From NCBI GenBank assembly GCA_029580855.1, contig JAKPQH010000082.1, positions 1 to 64,000 on the forward strand: a stretch of 64,000 nt of DNA, written 5' to 3'. Below, one piece after another: positions 44,571 through 54,923 of this stretch (position 1 is the stretch's first letter; each line of letters opens with the position of its first letter). A program made the translations under genes and the position numbers. This DNA is from a bacterium (GTDB taxonomy: Bacteria > Methylomirabilota > Methylomirabilia > Methylomirabilales > 2-02-FULL-66-22). The notes below the pieces were generated by a model that did no database searches, was not told the DNA's origin, and saw only the letters and a program-made list of their open reading frames with translations.

Positions 44571-45554
44571 TCAGAGGCCGATCCGTCGCATCATGGCCGG
44601 CGGGTATCGCTCGCCCGCGGCGGCGCCCGGCGGGAACGCGTGGGTCAGCCGGCCCAGCTCTTCGGTGCTGAGGTCGATCTCCGCGGCCTTGGCATTCTCT
44701 TCCAGATACGACCGCCGCTTTGTCCCCGGTATGGGCACGATGTCGATGCCCTGCGCGAGGACCCACGCGAGGCCGATCTGCGCCGGCGTGCACCCTTTCA
44801 CCAGGGCAAGCTGGTCCAGGACATCGAGCAGCTTGAGATTCCGGGCGAGGTTCTCGGCCTGATAGCGGGGCATCCGGCGCCGGTGATCGGTCTCCGAGAG
44901 CGGCCCCAGACTCCGGATCTTGCCGCCCAAGAAGCCGCGCCCCAGCGGCGCATAGGCAACGTACCCGATGCCCAACTCCCGGCAGGTGGGCAAAATCTCC
45001 GTCTCCGCCTCCCGCGTCCAGAGCGAATACTCCGTTTGCAGCGCCGCGATGGGATGCACCCCGTGGGCGCGCCGGATGGTGGCCGGCGCCGCCTCGGACA
45101 GACCGAGGTAGCGGGCTTTGCCCTGCTTCACCAGGATCGCCATCGCCCCCACGGTCTCCTCGATGGGCACGGTCGGGTCCACGCGGTGCTGGTAGTACAG
45201 ATCCACATAATCGACGCCCAGCCGTTTCAGGCTGGCGTCGCATGCGGCGGCGACGTACTCCGGCCGGCCGTTGACGTCCGCCGTGCCGTCCGGATGGAGG
45301 ATGTTGCCGAACTTCGTGGCGAGGATGACCCGGTCGCGCCGGCCGGCGATCGCCCGGCCGATCAGCTCCTCGTTGTGGCCGCTGCCGTACATGTCCGACG
45401 TGTCCAGGAAGTCCATCCCGATCTCGATGGCCCGGTGAAGCGTCGCGATGGACTCGGCCTCGTCCGGCTCGCCGTACATGGCACTCATGCCCATGCAGCC
45501 GAGACCGATGGCCGACACCTCCAGCCCGCTCCTGCCCAACTGTCGTCGTTGCAT
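44571..45554 (-). CDS. Aldo-keto reductase (AKR13/YghZ-like group)
   Basis: A 327-residue NADPH-dependent aldo-keto reductase. The start [19 protein letters not shown] is typical, and the tetrad is complete: D and Y in [10 protein letters not shown] in ILATKFG and H in YYQHRVD. The cofactor region [16 protein letters not shown] is also present. It reduces aldehydes or ketones in the cytoplasm. The ATG at 45554 has GAGGAGGA upstream, and the longer frame is unlikely. It is transcribed divergently from the SDR gene at 45909. Confidence 0.92.
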   Translation of the reverse strand: MQRRQLGRSGLEVSAIGLGCMGMSAMYGEPDEAESIATLHRAIEIGMDFLDTSDMYGSGHNEELIGRAIAGRRDRVILATKFGNILHPDGTADVNGRPEYVAAACDASLKRLGVDYVDLYYQHRVDPTVPIEETVGAMAILVKQGKARYLGLSEAAPATIRRAHGVHPIAALQTEYSLWTREAETEILPTCRELGIGYVAYAPLGRGFLGGKIRSLGPLSETDHRRRMPRYQAENLARNLKLLDVLDQLALVKGCTPAQIGLAWVLAQGIDIVPIPGTKRRSYLEENAKAAEIDLSTEELGRLTHAFPPGAAAGERYPPAMMRRIGL

Positions 45555-45908
45555 GAGTCCTCCTCGGGTAAGCGCCCCTGACCGCGGCCGGTCGGTTAGC
45601 CCTGAGACTCGAGGACGCCCCACCCCACCTGACGGTTTGCAATATATACCAGCCCGCCGGCGTCCACGTCCAGATCGTTGGACTGCCGATGGCGACCGGG
45701 GCAAGATCTATGCCCGGGCTCACCGGCATGCGTGGCTGCTCCGGATGGCAGGACGATGCCGCCGGTGTGGCGCGATTGCCTTTGTGGGCTTGATTTCCGT
45801 CCGGACCCTATCTATAAGGGGGTGGCGGCATTGTCAAGGGCAAAGCAGGCGGCGCCAGCCGGCGGCGTGGACGGCGCGGCGGCGTCGTGCTACACCAACG
45901 GAGGGCGT
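45555..45908. other. Divergent promoter region between the aldo-keto reductase and SDR genes
   Basis: 354 bases with no supported gene. The sequence contains a TATAAGG-like stretch near 45811-45820 that could be part of a -10 element for the SDR gene, but this is weak. Confidence 0.3.
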
Positions 45909-46700
45909 ATGCGGATCATCGACAGCTTTCGACTGGACGGCCGGGTGGCCGTGGTGACCGGGGCGGGCAAGGGGATCGGTGAGGGGATCGCCGTCGGACT
46001 GGCCGAGGCCGGGGCCGATCTGGCCCTGGTGGCTCGCACGCGCGCCGACCTCGAGCGCGTCGCGGAGACGATCCGCGCGGGCGGGCGGCGGGCGATAGCC
46101 GTGCCGTGCGACCTCGCCGACGTCGCCGCTATCCCCGCGACCGTCCGGCAAATCGTCGACGCCTACGGACGGATCGACATTCTGGTGAACTGTGCCGGCA
46201 TCCAGCGGCGCATGACCGTCCTCGAGGCCACCGTCGAGGGGTGGGAGCAGGTCATCAACACCAATCTGCGCAGCGTGTATTTCATGACCCAGGCCGCGGG
46301 TAAAGTCATGGTCGAGCAGCGCCGCGGCAAAATCATCAGCATCGCCTCCATGACCGCGTATCGCGGCTTCCACATGATCTCCCCCTACGGGATCTCCAAG
46401 GCGGGCATCGCCAACTTCACCAGGTACCTGGCCGTGGAGTGGGCCCCATACAACATCCAGGCCAATGCCATCGCGCCGGGCTGGATCCGCACCCCGATGA
46501 CCGCCCAGATGGGCGAGGATCGTATCCGCTGGGTGTGCGAGCATGTTCCGCAAGGCCAATTCGGGTCGCCCCGGGACGTTGCCGGCCTCGCGGTGTTCCT
46601 GGCCAGTCCTGCCGCGGATTACATCACCGGCCAGACGATCCCCGTCGATGGCGGTTTCCTGGCCGGCAACCCCTGGCCGACGACGTCGTCGCAGCCCTGA
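45909..46700 (+). CDS. SDR-family oxidoreductase (gluconate 5-dehydrogenase-like)
   Basis: A 263-residue classical SDR: cofactor motif TGAGKGIG (17-24), VNCAG (93-97), Ser147, Y160-x3-K164, and the C-terminal VDGG that is common in sugar and polyol dehydrogenases. The N-terminal RIIDSFRLDGRVAVVTGAGKG pattern is that of gluconate 5-dehydrogenase and 2-deoxygluconate dehydrogenase (KduD/IdnO) relatives. ATG at 45909 follows CGGAGGGC. The frame extends upstream without a ribosome site. Confidence 0.9.
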   Translation: MRIIDSFRLDGRVAVVTGAGKGIGEGIAVGLAEAGADLALVARTRADLERVAETIRAGGRRAIAVPCDLADVAAIPATVRQIVDAYGRIDILVNCAGIQRRMTVLEATVEGWEQVINTNLRSVYFMTQAAGKVMVEQRRGKIISIASMTAYRGFHMISPYGISKAGIANFTRYLAVEWAPYNIQANAIAPGWIRTPMTAQMGEDRIRWVCEHVPQGQFGSPRDVAGLAVFLASPAADYITGQTIPVDGGFLAGNPWPTTSSQP

Positions 46701-46744
46701 CGGGGCCGGGATGCTCTTTCGCGCGAAACCCGCCGGTCCGAACG

Positions 46745-48883
46745 TCAACCCGCCGCGAGCCGCAAACACGCCATGAGGGCGGTCTCGTAGGTCTGAAGGT
46801 CGGGAAACGCGGGGAAGCCGCGGAGCCCGAGACAATCCTCGCGCGTCGGATACGGGTTGGCGCCGCTCGCCTTGAGAATCGTCGCGACCAGCCGCTGGAA
46901 GCCACGGACCGACGATGCCTCGGCCTGAAGCTGAGGGATCGCCAACTCCGTCGCGGCGAGGCGGACGCAGCGCACCACATCCCCCGCTCCGCCCGCCTGC
47001 GGTGCCATCACCAGGTCCAGGATCAACCCCTCCACCGACTGCTCGGCCGGCGCGGGCACCCCGATTCGAGCGACGGCGACGCCGCCGACGCTCTGCCACG
47101 GCAGCAGGCCGATCTTTCCGGCGCGATTCTGGAGACGCAGACCGCGGGTTTCGATCCCGATGGCCCGCATCGCCGCGGGGGCCAGCGCCCACGGGCGCAT
47201 CGGTTCGGATTGCGCCTCGGCGGGCGCCTCGGGCCGCACGCTTTCGATCGTCGGCTGCGCCGGCGGGGGTGCGGGCGGTTCCGACACAGGCTCCGCCTCC
47301 CCACGCGACTCGGGTTGCGGACCGGCCGCCGCCGATTCCATCTCCGGCGGTGGCGTCGTCACGGCCGGCGAAGCGATCGGTTCCTCTGCGACCGATCCGG
47401 AAACCTGCGCGGTCAGGGAGGTCGCCTCGAATTCGGGCTTCGCCGGGGCCGGCTCCGGCTGTTCTCCGGCCGTGTCCCGGGCCTGCCGGGCGGCGGCGAT
47501 CAAATCCTCGGCCGCCCGTCGAAACTCGGGCGTCATCCGGGGATTCGCGAGGGCCCCCTCCAGGATGGCCAGCGTGTCGGCGGGTTGCCGAAAGACCTCC
47601 AGCATCAGTCTCCCGCAGGCGATGAGGGCCTTGGGAAGCAAGGGGTCGTCGGGCCAGGCCTCAATCGCCTTGTGATACAGGTCGGCCGCTTCGCGGTGCC
47701 GTGCCTCCTTTTCGCGGTACGCCGCCAGCGTGAGGAGGCTGCGCATGGCAATGGGGACGTCCGGGTGTGCGCGTCGGTGCTCTTCCAGGGCCGAAAACGC
47801 GCCGTCCAGGTCCCGCGCCACCACGTAAGCGCTCACCAGCCGGGCCGACTCACGCCCGGCGGAAGCCATATCGCCCTTCTGCGTGTAGGCGGCCACCAGT
47901 GCGGCGCGACCCTCGATGCTGTTGGGGCTCTGCGTGAGGAGCGCCACGAGGTCCTGGATGCTCCCTTCGACGTCGTTTCGGTCCAGCTTCCCGAGAGCCG
48001 CCGTGAGATGCTCCGACGGGCTCCACGAGGTCCGCTTGGCGATGGCCGGCGCCAGGACCCTCTCCTCGAAGCTCGACAGCCTGACGAGGCCTGCCACGAG
48101 GGCTCCGAACGCGAAACCACCGATGTGGGCCCACACCGCGATCCCTCCCGCGGCCCCGTATCGGGCCATGGCGAATTGCTGGAGGAGCCAGAGCGGGAGC
48201 GCCACGTACGCCGGCATGACGAACGTCCCCTGCAGGAAGAGCAGCCAGTAGTAAAACCGGATGCGCGTCGCGGCCAAGCGCACCAGGAAGGCCCCCATCA
48301 GTCCGGAGATGGCCCCCGAGGCCCCAACCATGGGAATGGAGCTTTCGGGGTTCATCGCGGCGTGGATGAGCGCCGCCACGACGCCGGCCGCGAAATAGAG
48401 GCCGGTGTAGAAGACCCGCCCCCAGCGATCCTCGAGACTGGCTCCGGCGAGCCAGAGGAAGAGGATGTTGCCCAGCAGGTGCAGCCACCCGCCGTGCAGG
48501 AACATGGAGGCGAACAACCCCAACAAGCTGGGCTTGGCCGGAACGAAGCCGTAGGTCCGGAAGACGCCGGGAGTCGCCCCCGACCTGAACTCCTCCCACA
48601 TGGTGTCGAGCTCGGCCTGCTGTCGGGTCACGGTGACGGGGTCCAGATCGCTTGGGGGAGAGGCGGGCGGCACGGCGCGCTGGATCTCCGGCGGGACGCG
48701 GAGGTACGGGTGCTCGGCGGCGTAGCGAACAACGCTCTGGAACCGTTCGCGGCTCTCGGCGGCCTGCCGCTGGACGACCTGGTTGGTGAGCAGAAAGACC
48801 ACGACGTTTGCGAGAACCAGGAGAATGGTCACCCAGGGAAGGCGCGCGACCTTCTGGTCCTCGTGCCCGATGGGGATCAGCAT
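46745..48883 (-). CDS. Rhomboid-family intramembrane serine protease with C-terminal TPR and low-complexity region
   Basis: A 712-residue membrane protein. The N-terminal part (about 15-275) has rhomboid features: catalytic Ser189 in GASGAISG, catalytic His253 in WAHIGGFAFG, and an oxyanion/loop motif HGGWLHLLGN. Cytoplasmic TPR-like helices follow (about 290-470), then a Pro/Ala/Glu-rich linker (about 485-570), and a final folded region (575-712) not recognised. It cleaves transmembrane segments of other proteins. Monocistronic. ATG at 48883 is preceded by GAGGCGAGG. Confidence 0.9.
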   Translation of the reverse strand: MLIPIGHEDQKVARLPWVTILLVLANVVVFLLTNQVVQRQAAESRERFQSVVRYAAEHPYLRVPPEIQRAVPPASPPSDLDPVTVTRQQAELDTMWEEFRSGATPGVFRTYGFVPAKPSLLGLFASMFLHGGWLHLLGNILFLWLAGASLEDRWGRVFYTGLYFAAGVVAALIHAAMNPESSIPMVGASGAISGLMGAFLVRLAATRIRFYYWLLFLQGTFVMPAYVALPLWLLQQFAMARYGAAGGIAVWAHIGGFAFGALVAGLVRLSSFEERVLAPAIAKRTSWSPSEHLTAALGKLDRNDVEGSIQDLVALLTQSPNSIEGRAALVAAYTQKGDMASAGRESARLVSAYVVARDLDGAFSALEEHRRAHPDVPIAMRSLLTLAAYREKEARHREAADLYHKAIEAWPDDPLLPKALIACGRLMLEVFRQPADTLAILEGALANPRMTPEFRRAAEDLIAAARQARDTAGEQPEPAPAKPEFEATSLTAQVSGSVAEEPIASPAVTTPPPEMESAAAGPQPESRGEAEPVSEPPAPPPAQPTIESVRPEAPAEAQSEPMRPWALAPAAMRAIGIETRGLRLQNRAGKIGLLPWQSVGGVAVARIGVPAPAEQSVEGLILDLVMAPQAGGAGDVVRCVRLAATELAIPQLQAEASSVRGFQRLVATILKASGANPYPTREDCLGLRGFPAFPDLQTYETALMACLRLAAG

Positions 48884-49281
48884 CGCGTTTCACCTCGCCT
48901 CGGCGGCACACAGCCGTCACGGAGCCCTCGCCAAAGCCCCGGACGTTCGGACCCGACCGACACCGATGGGCCGCGTTTGGGCAGAACGTACCAGGAGCCT
49001 TTGCGATGTCAAGGATAATTCCGCGCATTGCAGGGAGAACGGGACAGGTTCGCGGCCCCGGGGGGGGACCCCGGGGTATCGAGGCGCGGTGGAACATTCC
49101 GCCCAGAATGCCGTTGACATCGGACGGGCGCCCCGAATAGACTCGCCGCACATCTCGCCGTTTCCGGTCCGGTCCCGCGGCAAAGCGGGCGTTCGGATCG
49201 CCCCAGCCGGCCCGGGAGGCCGAGCGGCTTCAGCCAGAAAGCTGTATTCCGTCCAGGGCAATGCCCGAGGAGGAATCGACG
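48884..49281. other. Divergent promoter region between the rhomboid and ABC operons
   Basis: 398 bases without a supported gene, expected to hold the promoter of the five-gene ABC operon. A G8 run flanked by CCCCGG and CCCCGGGG (about 49054-49075) is visible. Nothing else stands out. Confidence 0.35.
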
Positions 49282-51360
49282 ATGGCGAAAAAGCAAGCGA
49301 GTGTGACGCGGCGGGAGTTCCTGCAGCAGGCGGCGCTGGCCTCCGGCGCCGTGGCGCTGGCCGGCTTCTCGCCCACGGCCGCGACGGTGGCGCAAGCTGG
49401 AGAACAGAGGATCGGCTCGCAGCTCATCGGGAAGCTGGAAGGACCGGAGCTGGTTCTGGACCCGGCCAAGTGGCCCAAGAAATTCGGCGAAGCCCCCATG
49501 CTTGCCGAGCTGGTCAAGGCCGGCAAGCTGCCGCCGGTCGAGAAGCGCATCCCCGAGGAGCCGATGGTCGTGAAGCCGCTCCACAGCATCGGCAAATACG
49601 GTGGGACCTGGCGGCGCGGCTTCACCGGCCCCGGCGACGGCGAGAACGGGAACCGTATCGTTTCCACCGACAAGATTCTCTTCTGGGACTACACCGGCAC
49701 CAAGATCATGCCCTGCCTGGCGAAAGACTGGAAAGTGAGCGACGACGGCCGCGTCATCGCCATCACGTTGCGCAAGGGTCACAGGTGGTCCGACGGGCAC
49801 CCGTTCACCGCCGACGACTTTGTCTTCTGGTACGAAGATATCTACATGAACAGGGACATCCAGCCGAATCCGCACCCCGACTTCATGGTGAATGGGAAGC
49901 CCGGCCGCCTGACCAAGCGGGACGACTACACGGTGGTCTTCGAGTTCCCGGAGCCCAACTACCTGTTCGTGGACATCCTTGCGGGTAGCACCGCCATGGG
50001 TGGCGGCCAGGCCACGCAACAGTTCTTTCTCCGCACCATGGGCGCGTACATGCCGGCCCACTACATCAAGCAGTTCCTGCCCAAGTACTCCTCACGAGAT
50101 GAAGTGGACCGGAAGGCAAAGGCGGCGGGCTTTGACGGCTGGTTGAGCTACGCCAAAAACCGCTGGGACTGGCGGCTGAACACCGAGGTGCCGACCCTGG
50201 GCCCCTGGAAGACCGTCATGCCGGCCAACACGCCGACCTGGGGTCTGGAGCGGAACCCCTTCTACTACGGCGTCGATACCGAGGGGAACCAGCTTCCCTA
50301 CATCGACAAGATCAACATGGGGCTGGCCGAGAATCTGGAGGTCCTGAACCTCCGGGCCATCGCGGGGCAGTACGACCTGCAGGAGCGCCACACCGCCATG
50401 TCGAAGATTCCCGTCTTCCTCGAGAATCGCGCCAAGGGCAACTACGATGTCCGGCTCGACCCCGCCCTGAACGGCTCGGACGCCACGCTGCAAATCAACC
50501 ACGCCTACGAGGCGGATCCCGAGATCGCCAAGTGGCTGCACAATCGGGATTTCCGTCGTGCGCTCTCCCTCGGCATCGAGCGCGATCAGCTCAACGAGAC
50601 GTTCTGGCTCGGGATCGGCGTCGCCGGCTCCGTCATACCGTCGGAGAGTTCGCCCTATAGCCCGGGCGCCGAGTGGCGGAAGAAGTGGTCCACCCACAAC
50701 CCGAAGCAGGCGAACGAGCTGCTGGACAAGATCGGTCTGACGAAGAAGGACGGCGAGGGTTACCGCCTCCGGACCGACGGCAAGGGGCGCTTGCGGATCG
50801 AGCTGCAGACCTCGGCGGGGGCCTTCATCCCCCACACGCAGATCGCCGAGATGATCAAGGAGCACTGGAAGAAGATCGGCATCCAGGCCGACACCAAAGA
50901 ACTGGAACGGAACCTCTTCTTCACAAAGATCAAGGGCAACGAGCACCAGATCGCGATCTGGGCCAACGACGGCACGGAAGTGCTCTACCTTTTCCCGCGG
51001 CACGCCCTGCCGGTCGATCCGGTGGAGGCCCTGATGGGCCATCCGATCGCCGATTGGTTCGCGAGCAACGGGAAAGCCGGAAAAGCGCCGACGGACCCCG
51101 AGATGCTCAAGGCCCTGGAGATGTTCCGGTCCGCGGGGAGCAAGAAAACGGCCCAGGAGCGCTACGAGATCGCGCGGGAGATCTTCAAGATCATCGTGGA
51201 TAACCAGTTCTCCATCGGCACGGTCGGCCAGTCGCCTGCCACCATGGGCGTGCGGATCGTGAGCAAGAAGCTCGGCAACATCCCCGCCCGTGAGGTCAAT
51301 GCGCAGCACGCGCGGACACCTTGCAGTTCGCATCCGGCCACGTTTTTCTACAAGTCGTAG
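49282..51360 (+). CDS. ABC transporter substrate-binding protein, family 5, Tat-exported
   Basis: A 692-residue family 5 binding protein with a twin-arginine signal (VTRREFLQQAALASGAVALAG, residues 8-28), so it is exported folded. The SBP_bac_5 body includes LAKDWKVSDDGRVIAITLRKG, FTADDFVFWYEDI and a long C-terminal lobe. It is longer than typical DppA, as seen in a subgroup of oligopeptide or glycoside-type receptors. ATG at 49282 (MAKKQAS) is preferred over 49261; AGGAGG lies upstream. It begins an operon with two permeases, two ATPases, a SUI1 gene and a DapA-family gene. The ligand is unknown. Confidence 0.93.
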   Translation: MAKKQASVTRREFLQQAALASGAVALAGFSPTAATVAQAGEQRIGSQLIGKLEGPELVLDPAKWPKKFGEAPMLAELVKAGKLPPVEKRIPEEPMVVKPLHSIGKYGGTWRRGFTGPGDGENGNRIVSTDKILFWDYTGTKIMPCLAKDWKVSDDGRVIAITLRKGHRWSDGHPFTADDFVFWYEDIYMNRDIQPNPHPDFMVNGKPGRLTKRDDYTVVFEFPEPNYLFVDILAGSTAMGGGQATQQFFLRTMGAYMPAHYIKQFLPKYSSRDEVDRKAKAAGFDGWLSYAKNRWDWRLNTEVPTLGPWKTVMPANTPTWGLERNPFYYGVDTEGNQLPYIDKINMGLAENLEVLNLRAIAGQYDLQERHTAMSKIPVFLENRAKGNYDVRLDPALNGSDATLQINHAYEADPEIAKWLHNRDFRRALSLGIERDQLNETFWLGIGVAGSVIPSESSPYSPGAEWRKKWSTHNPKQANELLDKIGLTKKDGEGYRLRTDGKGRLRIELQTSAGAFIPHTQIAEMIKEHWKKIGIQADTKELERNLFFTKIKGNEHQIAIWANDGTEVLYLFPRHALPVDPVEALMGHPIADWFASNGKAGKAPTDPEMLKALEMFRSAGSKKTAQERYEIAREIFKIIVDNQFSIGTVGQSPATMGVRIVSKKLGNIPAREVNAQHARTPCSSHPATFFYKS

Positions 51361-51444
51361 ATCGAAGAAGACGATCCGCGGTTGGCGTCCCCACCCCTCA
51401 TCGCCCAGGCGCGGGGTGGGGGTCTTCCCTCGACGGGGCGGAAC

Positions 51445-52437
51445 ATGCTGGCATATCTGGTGCGGCGGCTTTTTCTGGCGGTGCTCACCAGCCTGGCAGT
51501 TTCGGTGCTCGCCTACATCGTCATCGAGCTGCCGCCGGGCGATTACATCACGTCCTACATCGCCCAGATGTCCTCGTCGGGGAGTTTCGTTTCGGCGCAG
51601 GAGGCCGAGGCGCTCCGCCAGCAGTACGGCCTGGACCAGCCGCTCTACATCCAGTATCTGCGCTGGATGGGCATGGTCCTGCGAGGGAATTTCGGCATGG
51701 CCCTGGAGTACGGCCGGCCCGTCGCGGAGGTGATCGGCGACCGCCTCTGGCTCACGATGGTGGTCTCGGTGGGCGCCATCATCTTCACCTGGCTCGTGGC
51801 CCTGCCCATCGGTATCTATTCCGCGGTCCGGCAGTACTCGATCGGAGACTACATCGCAACCTTTGTGGGCTTCATCGGGCTCGCCATCCCCAGTTTCATG
51901 CTGGCGCTGATCCTCATGTACTTCGGCTTCACCCTGTTCAACGCCAACATCGGGGGGCTTTTCTCCGACGAGTTCGCCGAGGCCCCCTGGAGTCTGGCCA
52001 AGGCCTGGGATCTGACCAAGCACCTGCCGCTACCCGCGTTGATCCTCGGGTTCGCGGGCACGGCCCAGCTCATCCGGATCATGCGGGCGAACCTGCTGGA
52101 CGAGCTGGGCAAGCCCTATGTCGTGACGGCGCGGGCCCGCGGCCTGTCGGAGACCCGTCTGATCATGAAGTACCCGGTCCGTGTCGCCCTCAACCCCTTT
52201 GCCAGCACCATCGGGTATCTCCTGCCGTACGTGGTGTCGGGGAGCATCATCGTCTCGCTCGTGCTGAGCCTGCCCACGGTCGGCCCGCTTCTCCTCAAGG
52301 CGCTGGTCGCACAGGACATGTTCCTCGCCGGAACCATCGTCCTGCTGCTGGGCGTCATGACCGTCATCGGGACCTTTCTGTCCGACCTTCTCCTGATGTG
52401 GATCGACCCCCGCATCCGGTTCGAGGGAAAACAGTGA
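51445..52437 (+). CDS. Oligopeptide-type ABC transporter permease (DppB-like)
   Basis: A 330-residue permease with six helices. The DppB features are RQQYGLDQPLYIQYLRW, the EAA-loop region KPYVVTARARGLSETRLIMKYPVRVALNP and the ending LLLMWIDPRIRFEG. ATG at 51445 is chosen; an in-frame ATG at 51382 would add a Gly-rich leader. Its TGA overlaps the GTG start of the next permease (GTGA). Confidence 0.92.
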   Translation: MLAYLVRRLFLAVLTSLAVSVLAYIVIELPPGDYITSYIAQMSSSGSFVSAQEAEALRQQYGLDQPLYIQYLRWMGMVLRGNFGMALEYGRPVAEVIGDRLWLTMVVSVGAIIFTWLVALPIGIYSAVRQYSIGDYIATFVGFIGLAIPSFMLALILMYFGFTLFNANIGGLFSDEFAEAPWSLAKAWDLTKHLPLPALILGFAGTAQLIRIMRANLLDELGKPYVVTARARGLSETRLIMKYPVRVALNPFASTIGYLLPYVVSGSIIVSLVLSLPTVGPLLLKALVAQDMFLAGTIVLLLGVMTVIGTFLSDLLLMWIDPRIRFEGKQ

Positions 52438-53591
52438 GCGGGCCGGCCGTTCGCCCGGGGTCGGTCGCCGACGAGGAGGCCGCGCGGCCGTCCTCGGCCG
52501 CCGAGGAGCGGGTCTCCGTCGCCACCCAGTGGCAGCTCATGTGGTGGCGCTTCAAAAAGCACCGCTTGGCGATGATCAGCACCGCCGTGGTGCTGCTCTT
52601 CTACCTGGTGGTGATCTTCGCCGACTTCCTGGCGTACTCCGACCCGCTCGCCTCCGAGGCGCAGCGCTCGCTGCTGCCGCCGCAGCGGATCCACTGGTTC
52701 GACGAGGGTCGCTTCTCGCCCCACGTCTACGGCCTCACGGGTGTGCGGGACCCGATGACCTTCAAGCGGGTATACACACCCGATCCGAGCAAGAAGATCC
52801 CGATCCGATTCTTCGTCTCGAGCTTCGAGTACCATGTGCTCGGCCTGATCCCGATGCGTCTGCACCTGTTCGGTGTCGCGGATGGGACGCCCGAGGAGTC
52901 GCTGTTTCTCTTCGGCACCGACGAGCAGGGACGCGATCTGTGGTCGCGGCTCATGTACGGAACACGCACCTCCATGAGCATCGGCCTGGTGGGCGTGGCG
53001 CTGAGCCTCGTCCTGGGGGTGTTCCTGGGCGGTGTCTCCGGCCTGTACGGCGGCGTCCTGGACACGGTGATCCAGCGTGTCATCGAGATCCTGCGCTCCA
53101 TCCCCACGATTCCCCTGTGGATGGGGCTGGCGGCGGCGTTGCCCAACGACTGGAGCATCACCCAGGTCTATTTCGCCATCACCCTGATCATCTCGCTCAT
53201 CGGCTGGACCGAGCTGGCCAGAGTGGTGCGCGGCCGGTTCCTGTCGCTCCGGCAGGAAGACTTCGTCATGGCCGCGGAGCTGGCGGGGTGCGGGCAGATG
53301 CGGATCATCTTCACCCATCTGGTACCCTCGTTCCTGAGCCACATCATCGCCGCCACCACGCTGGCGATCCCGGCCATGATTATCAGCGAGACGTCTCTGA
53401 GCTTCTTGGGGCTGGGGCTGCGGCCGCCGGCCATCAGCTGGGGCGTCTTGCTGCAGCAGGCGCAGAATATCCAGGCCCTGGCGATCTCGCCGTGGCTCCT
53501 GATCCCGTCGATCCCGGTGACCATCGTGATCCTGGCCTTCAACTTCATGGGCGACGGCCTGCGCGACGCCGCGGATCCGTACGGGCATTGA
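52434..53591 (+). CDS. Oligopeptide-type ABC transporter permease (DppC-like)
   Basis: A 385-residue permease starting at GTG 52434, overlapping the upstream stop. It has the DppC landmarks FLFGTDEQGRDLWSRLMYGTR and EAA loop DFVMAAELAGCGQMRIIFTHLVPS. A long periplasmic segment (about 60-145) between helices 1 and 2 makes it longer than standard DppC, as in the YejE-type group. It is followed by a 315-base gap with a palindromic repeat, then the two ATPase genes. Confidence 0.92.
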   Translation: MSGPAVRPGSVADEEAARPSSAAEERVSVATQWQLMWWRFKKHRLAMISTAVVLLFYLVVIFADFLAYSDPLASEAQRSLLPPQRIHWFDEGRFSPHVYGLTGVRDPMTFKRVYTPDPSKKIPIRFFVSSFEYHVLGLIPMRLHLFGVADGTPEESLFLFGTDEQGRDLWSRLMYGTRTSMSIGLVGVALSLVLGVFLGGVSGLYGGVLDTVIQRVIEILRSIPTIPLWMGLAAALPNDWSITQVYFAITLIISLIGWTELARVVRGRFLSLRQEDFVMAAELAGCGQMRIIFTHLVPSFLSHIIAATTLAIPAMIISETSLSFLGLGLRPPAISWGVLLQQAQNIQALAISPWLLIPSIPVTIVILAFNFMGDGLRDAADPYGH

Positions 53592-53906
53592 GAGATGGTT
53601 CGGCGGTTCCAGTACCGCCGTACCCGGAGCGAGCGTTGCTTGAAGAACAGAATTTGTTGCCAATGAGTGTTCATGAGCGTTCCGCTCACCACGACGGGTG
53701 AAAATTAAGCGGTTACAGATCTATTTTCCTCGTAGTCAAGTGTGGACCGGGCCTTGATCCGTCATTCCGGCGGACGCCGGAATCCAGGAGATCGGCTCAT
53801 GACACTGGACCCCGGCTGGAGTTTACCCCGATGAAAACCGGGGCCGGGGTGACGGGGTGCATGCCTCGTCGGTCTGAGGCGAAGCCTCGTTACAGAAGGA
53901 CCCGCT
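53592..53906. other. Gap inside the ABC operon holding a palindromic repeat
   Basis: 315 bases between the second permease and first ATPase genes. No gene is seen. Bases 53759-53855 form a structured repeat (annotated). The remainder, including the AT-rich stretch near 53700, is unassigned. Confidence 0.4.
53759..53855. repeat. REP-like palindromic element (CCGTCATTCC...TGACGG)
   Basis: The element starts CCGTCATTCC and ends GGGGTGACGG. It contains a perfect hairpin ATTCCGGCG-GA-CGCCGGAAT (53764-53783), then CCAGGAG, and a second dyad CCCCGGC (53810-53816) with GCCGGGG (53843-53849). This is the layout of the widespread 'GTCATTCC...GGAATCCAG' dispersed intergenic repeats. It may be a repeat copy mobilised by a REP-type transposase elsewhere and could affect mRNA stability in the operon. 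Confidence 0.65.
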
Positions 53907-54923
53907 GTGAGTAACCAGCACGCGACTGTCGCGCCGATCCTGTCGGTATGCGATCTACAGACCTACTTTTTCCCGGACGAAGGGACGGTCAAGGCCGTGG
54001 ACGGCGCCACCTTCGACCTCCTGCCGCGGACGACGCTCGGCATCGTGGGCGAGAGCGGCTGTGGGAAGAGCGTCACGGCGCGCTCCATCCTCCGCATCGT
54101 GGAGCGCCCCGGCCGGATCGTGGGCGGCGCCATCCTGCTGCAGAAGGACGGGACCCAGCTGGACCTGACGAAGCTGGACCCTTCCGGCCACGAGATGCGC
54201 CAGATCCGGGGCGGCGAGATCGGTCTGGTCTTCCAGGAGCCCATGACTTCCTTCAGCCCGGTGCACACCGTCGGCAACCAGATCGTCGAGACGATCCGGC
54301 TTCACCACCCGGTGAGCAAACAGGAGGCCCGCGACCGCGCCATCACCGCGCTCCGTTCCGTCGGCATCCCCAAGCCCGAGCGGCGCATCGACGAGTTCGC
54401 CTTCGAGCTGAGCGGCGGTCTGCGCCAGCGGGCCATGATCGCCATGGCCCTCTCCTGCGGCCCGCGCATCCTGATCGCCGACGAGCCGACCACGGCGCTG
54501 GACGTGACGACGCAGGCGCAGATCCTGGATCTTCTGCGTTCGCTGCAAGAGCGCGAAGGGATGACCATCATCCTGATCACGCACAATCTGGGCGTGGTGG
54601 CCGAGATGTGCGACACGGTGGTCGTGATGTACCTGGGCCGCGTGGTGGAGGAGGGTCCCGTGGACGCCATCTTCCACAACGCCAAGCATCCGTACACGCA
54701 GGCGCTCCTCCGCTCCATTCCGAGCATCCACTCCACCGCCCGGACCGAGCTGCCGACCATTGCCGGCTCCATCCCGCATCCGTACAACCGGCCGGCGGGC
54801 TGCCCGTTCCATCCGCGCTGCCCCGACTTCATGCCCGGCGTGTGCGACAAGACCGAGCCCGGCCTCACGGTCATGGGCGACGGGCAGGCGGTGAGCTGCT
54901 TCCTTTACGATCGGACCCGATGA
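53907..54923 (+). CDS. Oligopeptide-type ABC transporter ATP-binding protein (DppD-like)
   Basis: A 338-residue ATPase with Walker [10 protein letters not shown]-loop [10 protein letters not shown], signature LSGGLRQR, Walker [13 protein letters not shown] and the C-terminal oligo_HPY region with clustered Cys ([15 protein letters not shown]) as in DppD/OppD. GTG start at 53907. Its stop overlaps the ATG of the next ATPase gene. It energises the two permeases upstream. Confidence 0.94.
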   Translation: MSNQHATVAPILSVCDLQTYFFPDEGTVKAVDGATFDLLPRTTLGIVGESGCGKSVTARSILRIVERPGRIVGGAILLQKDGTQLDLTKLDPSGHEMRQIRGGEIGLVFQEPMTSFSPVHTVGNQIVETIRLHHPVSKQEARDRAITALRSVGIPKPERRIDEFAFELSGGLRQRAMIAMALSCGPRILIADEPTTALDVTTQAQILDLLRSLQEREGMTIILITHNLGVVAEMCDTVVVMYLGRVVEEGPVDAIFHNAKHPYTQALLRSIPSIHSTARTELPTIAGSIPHPYNRPAGCPFHPRCPDFMPGVCDKTEPGLTVMGDGQAVSCFLYDRTR

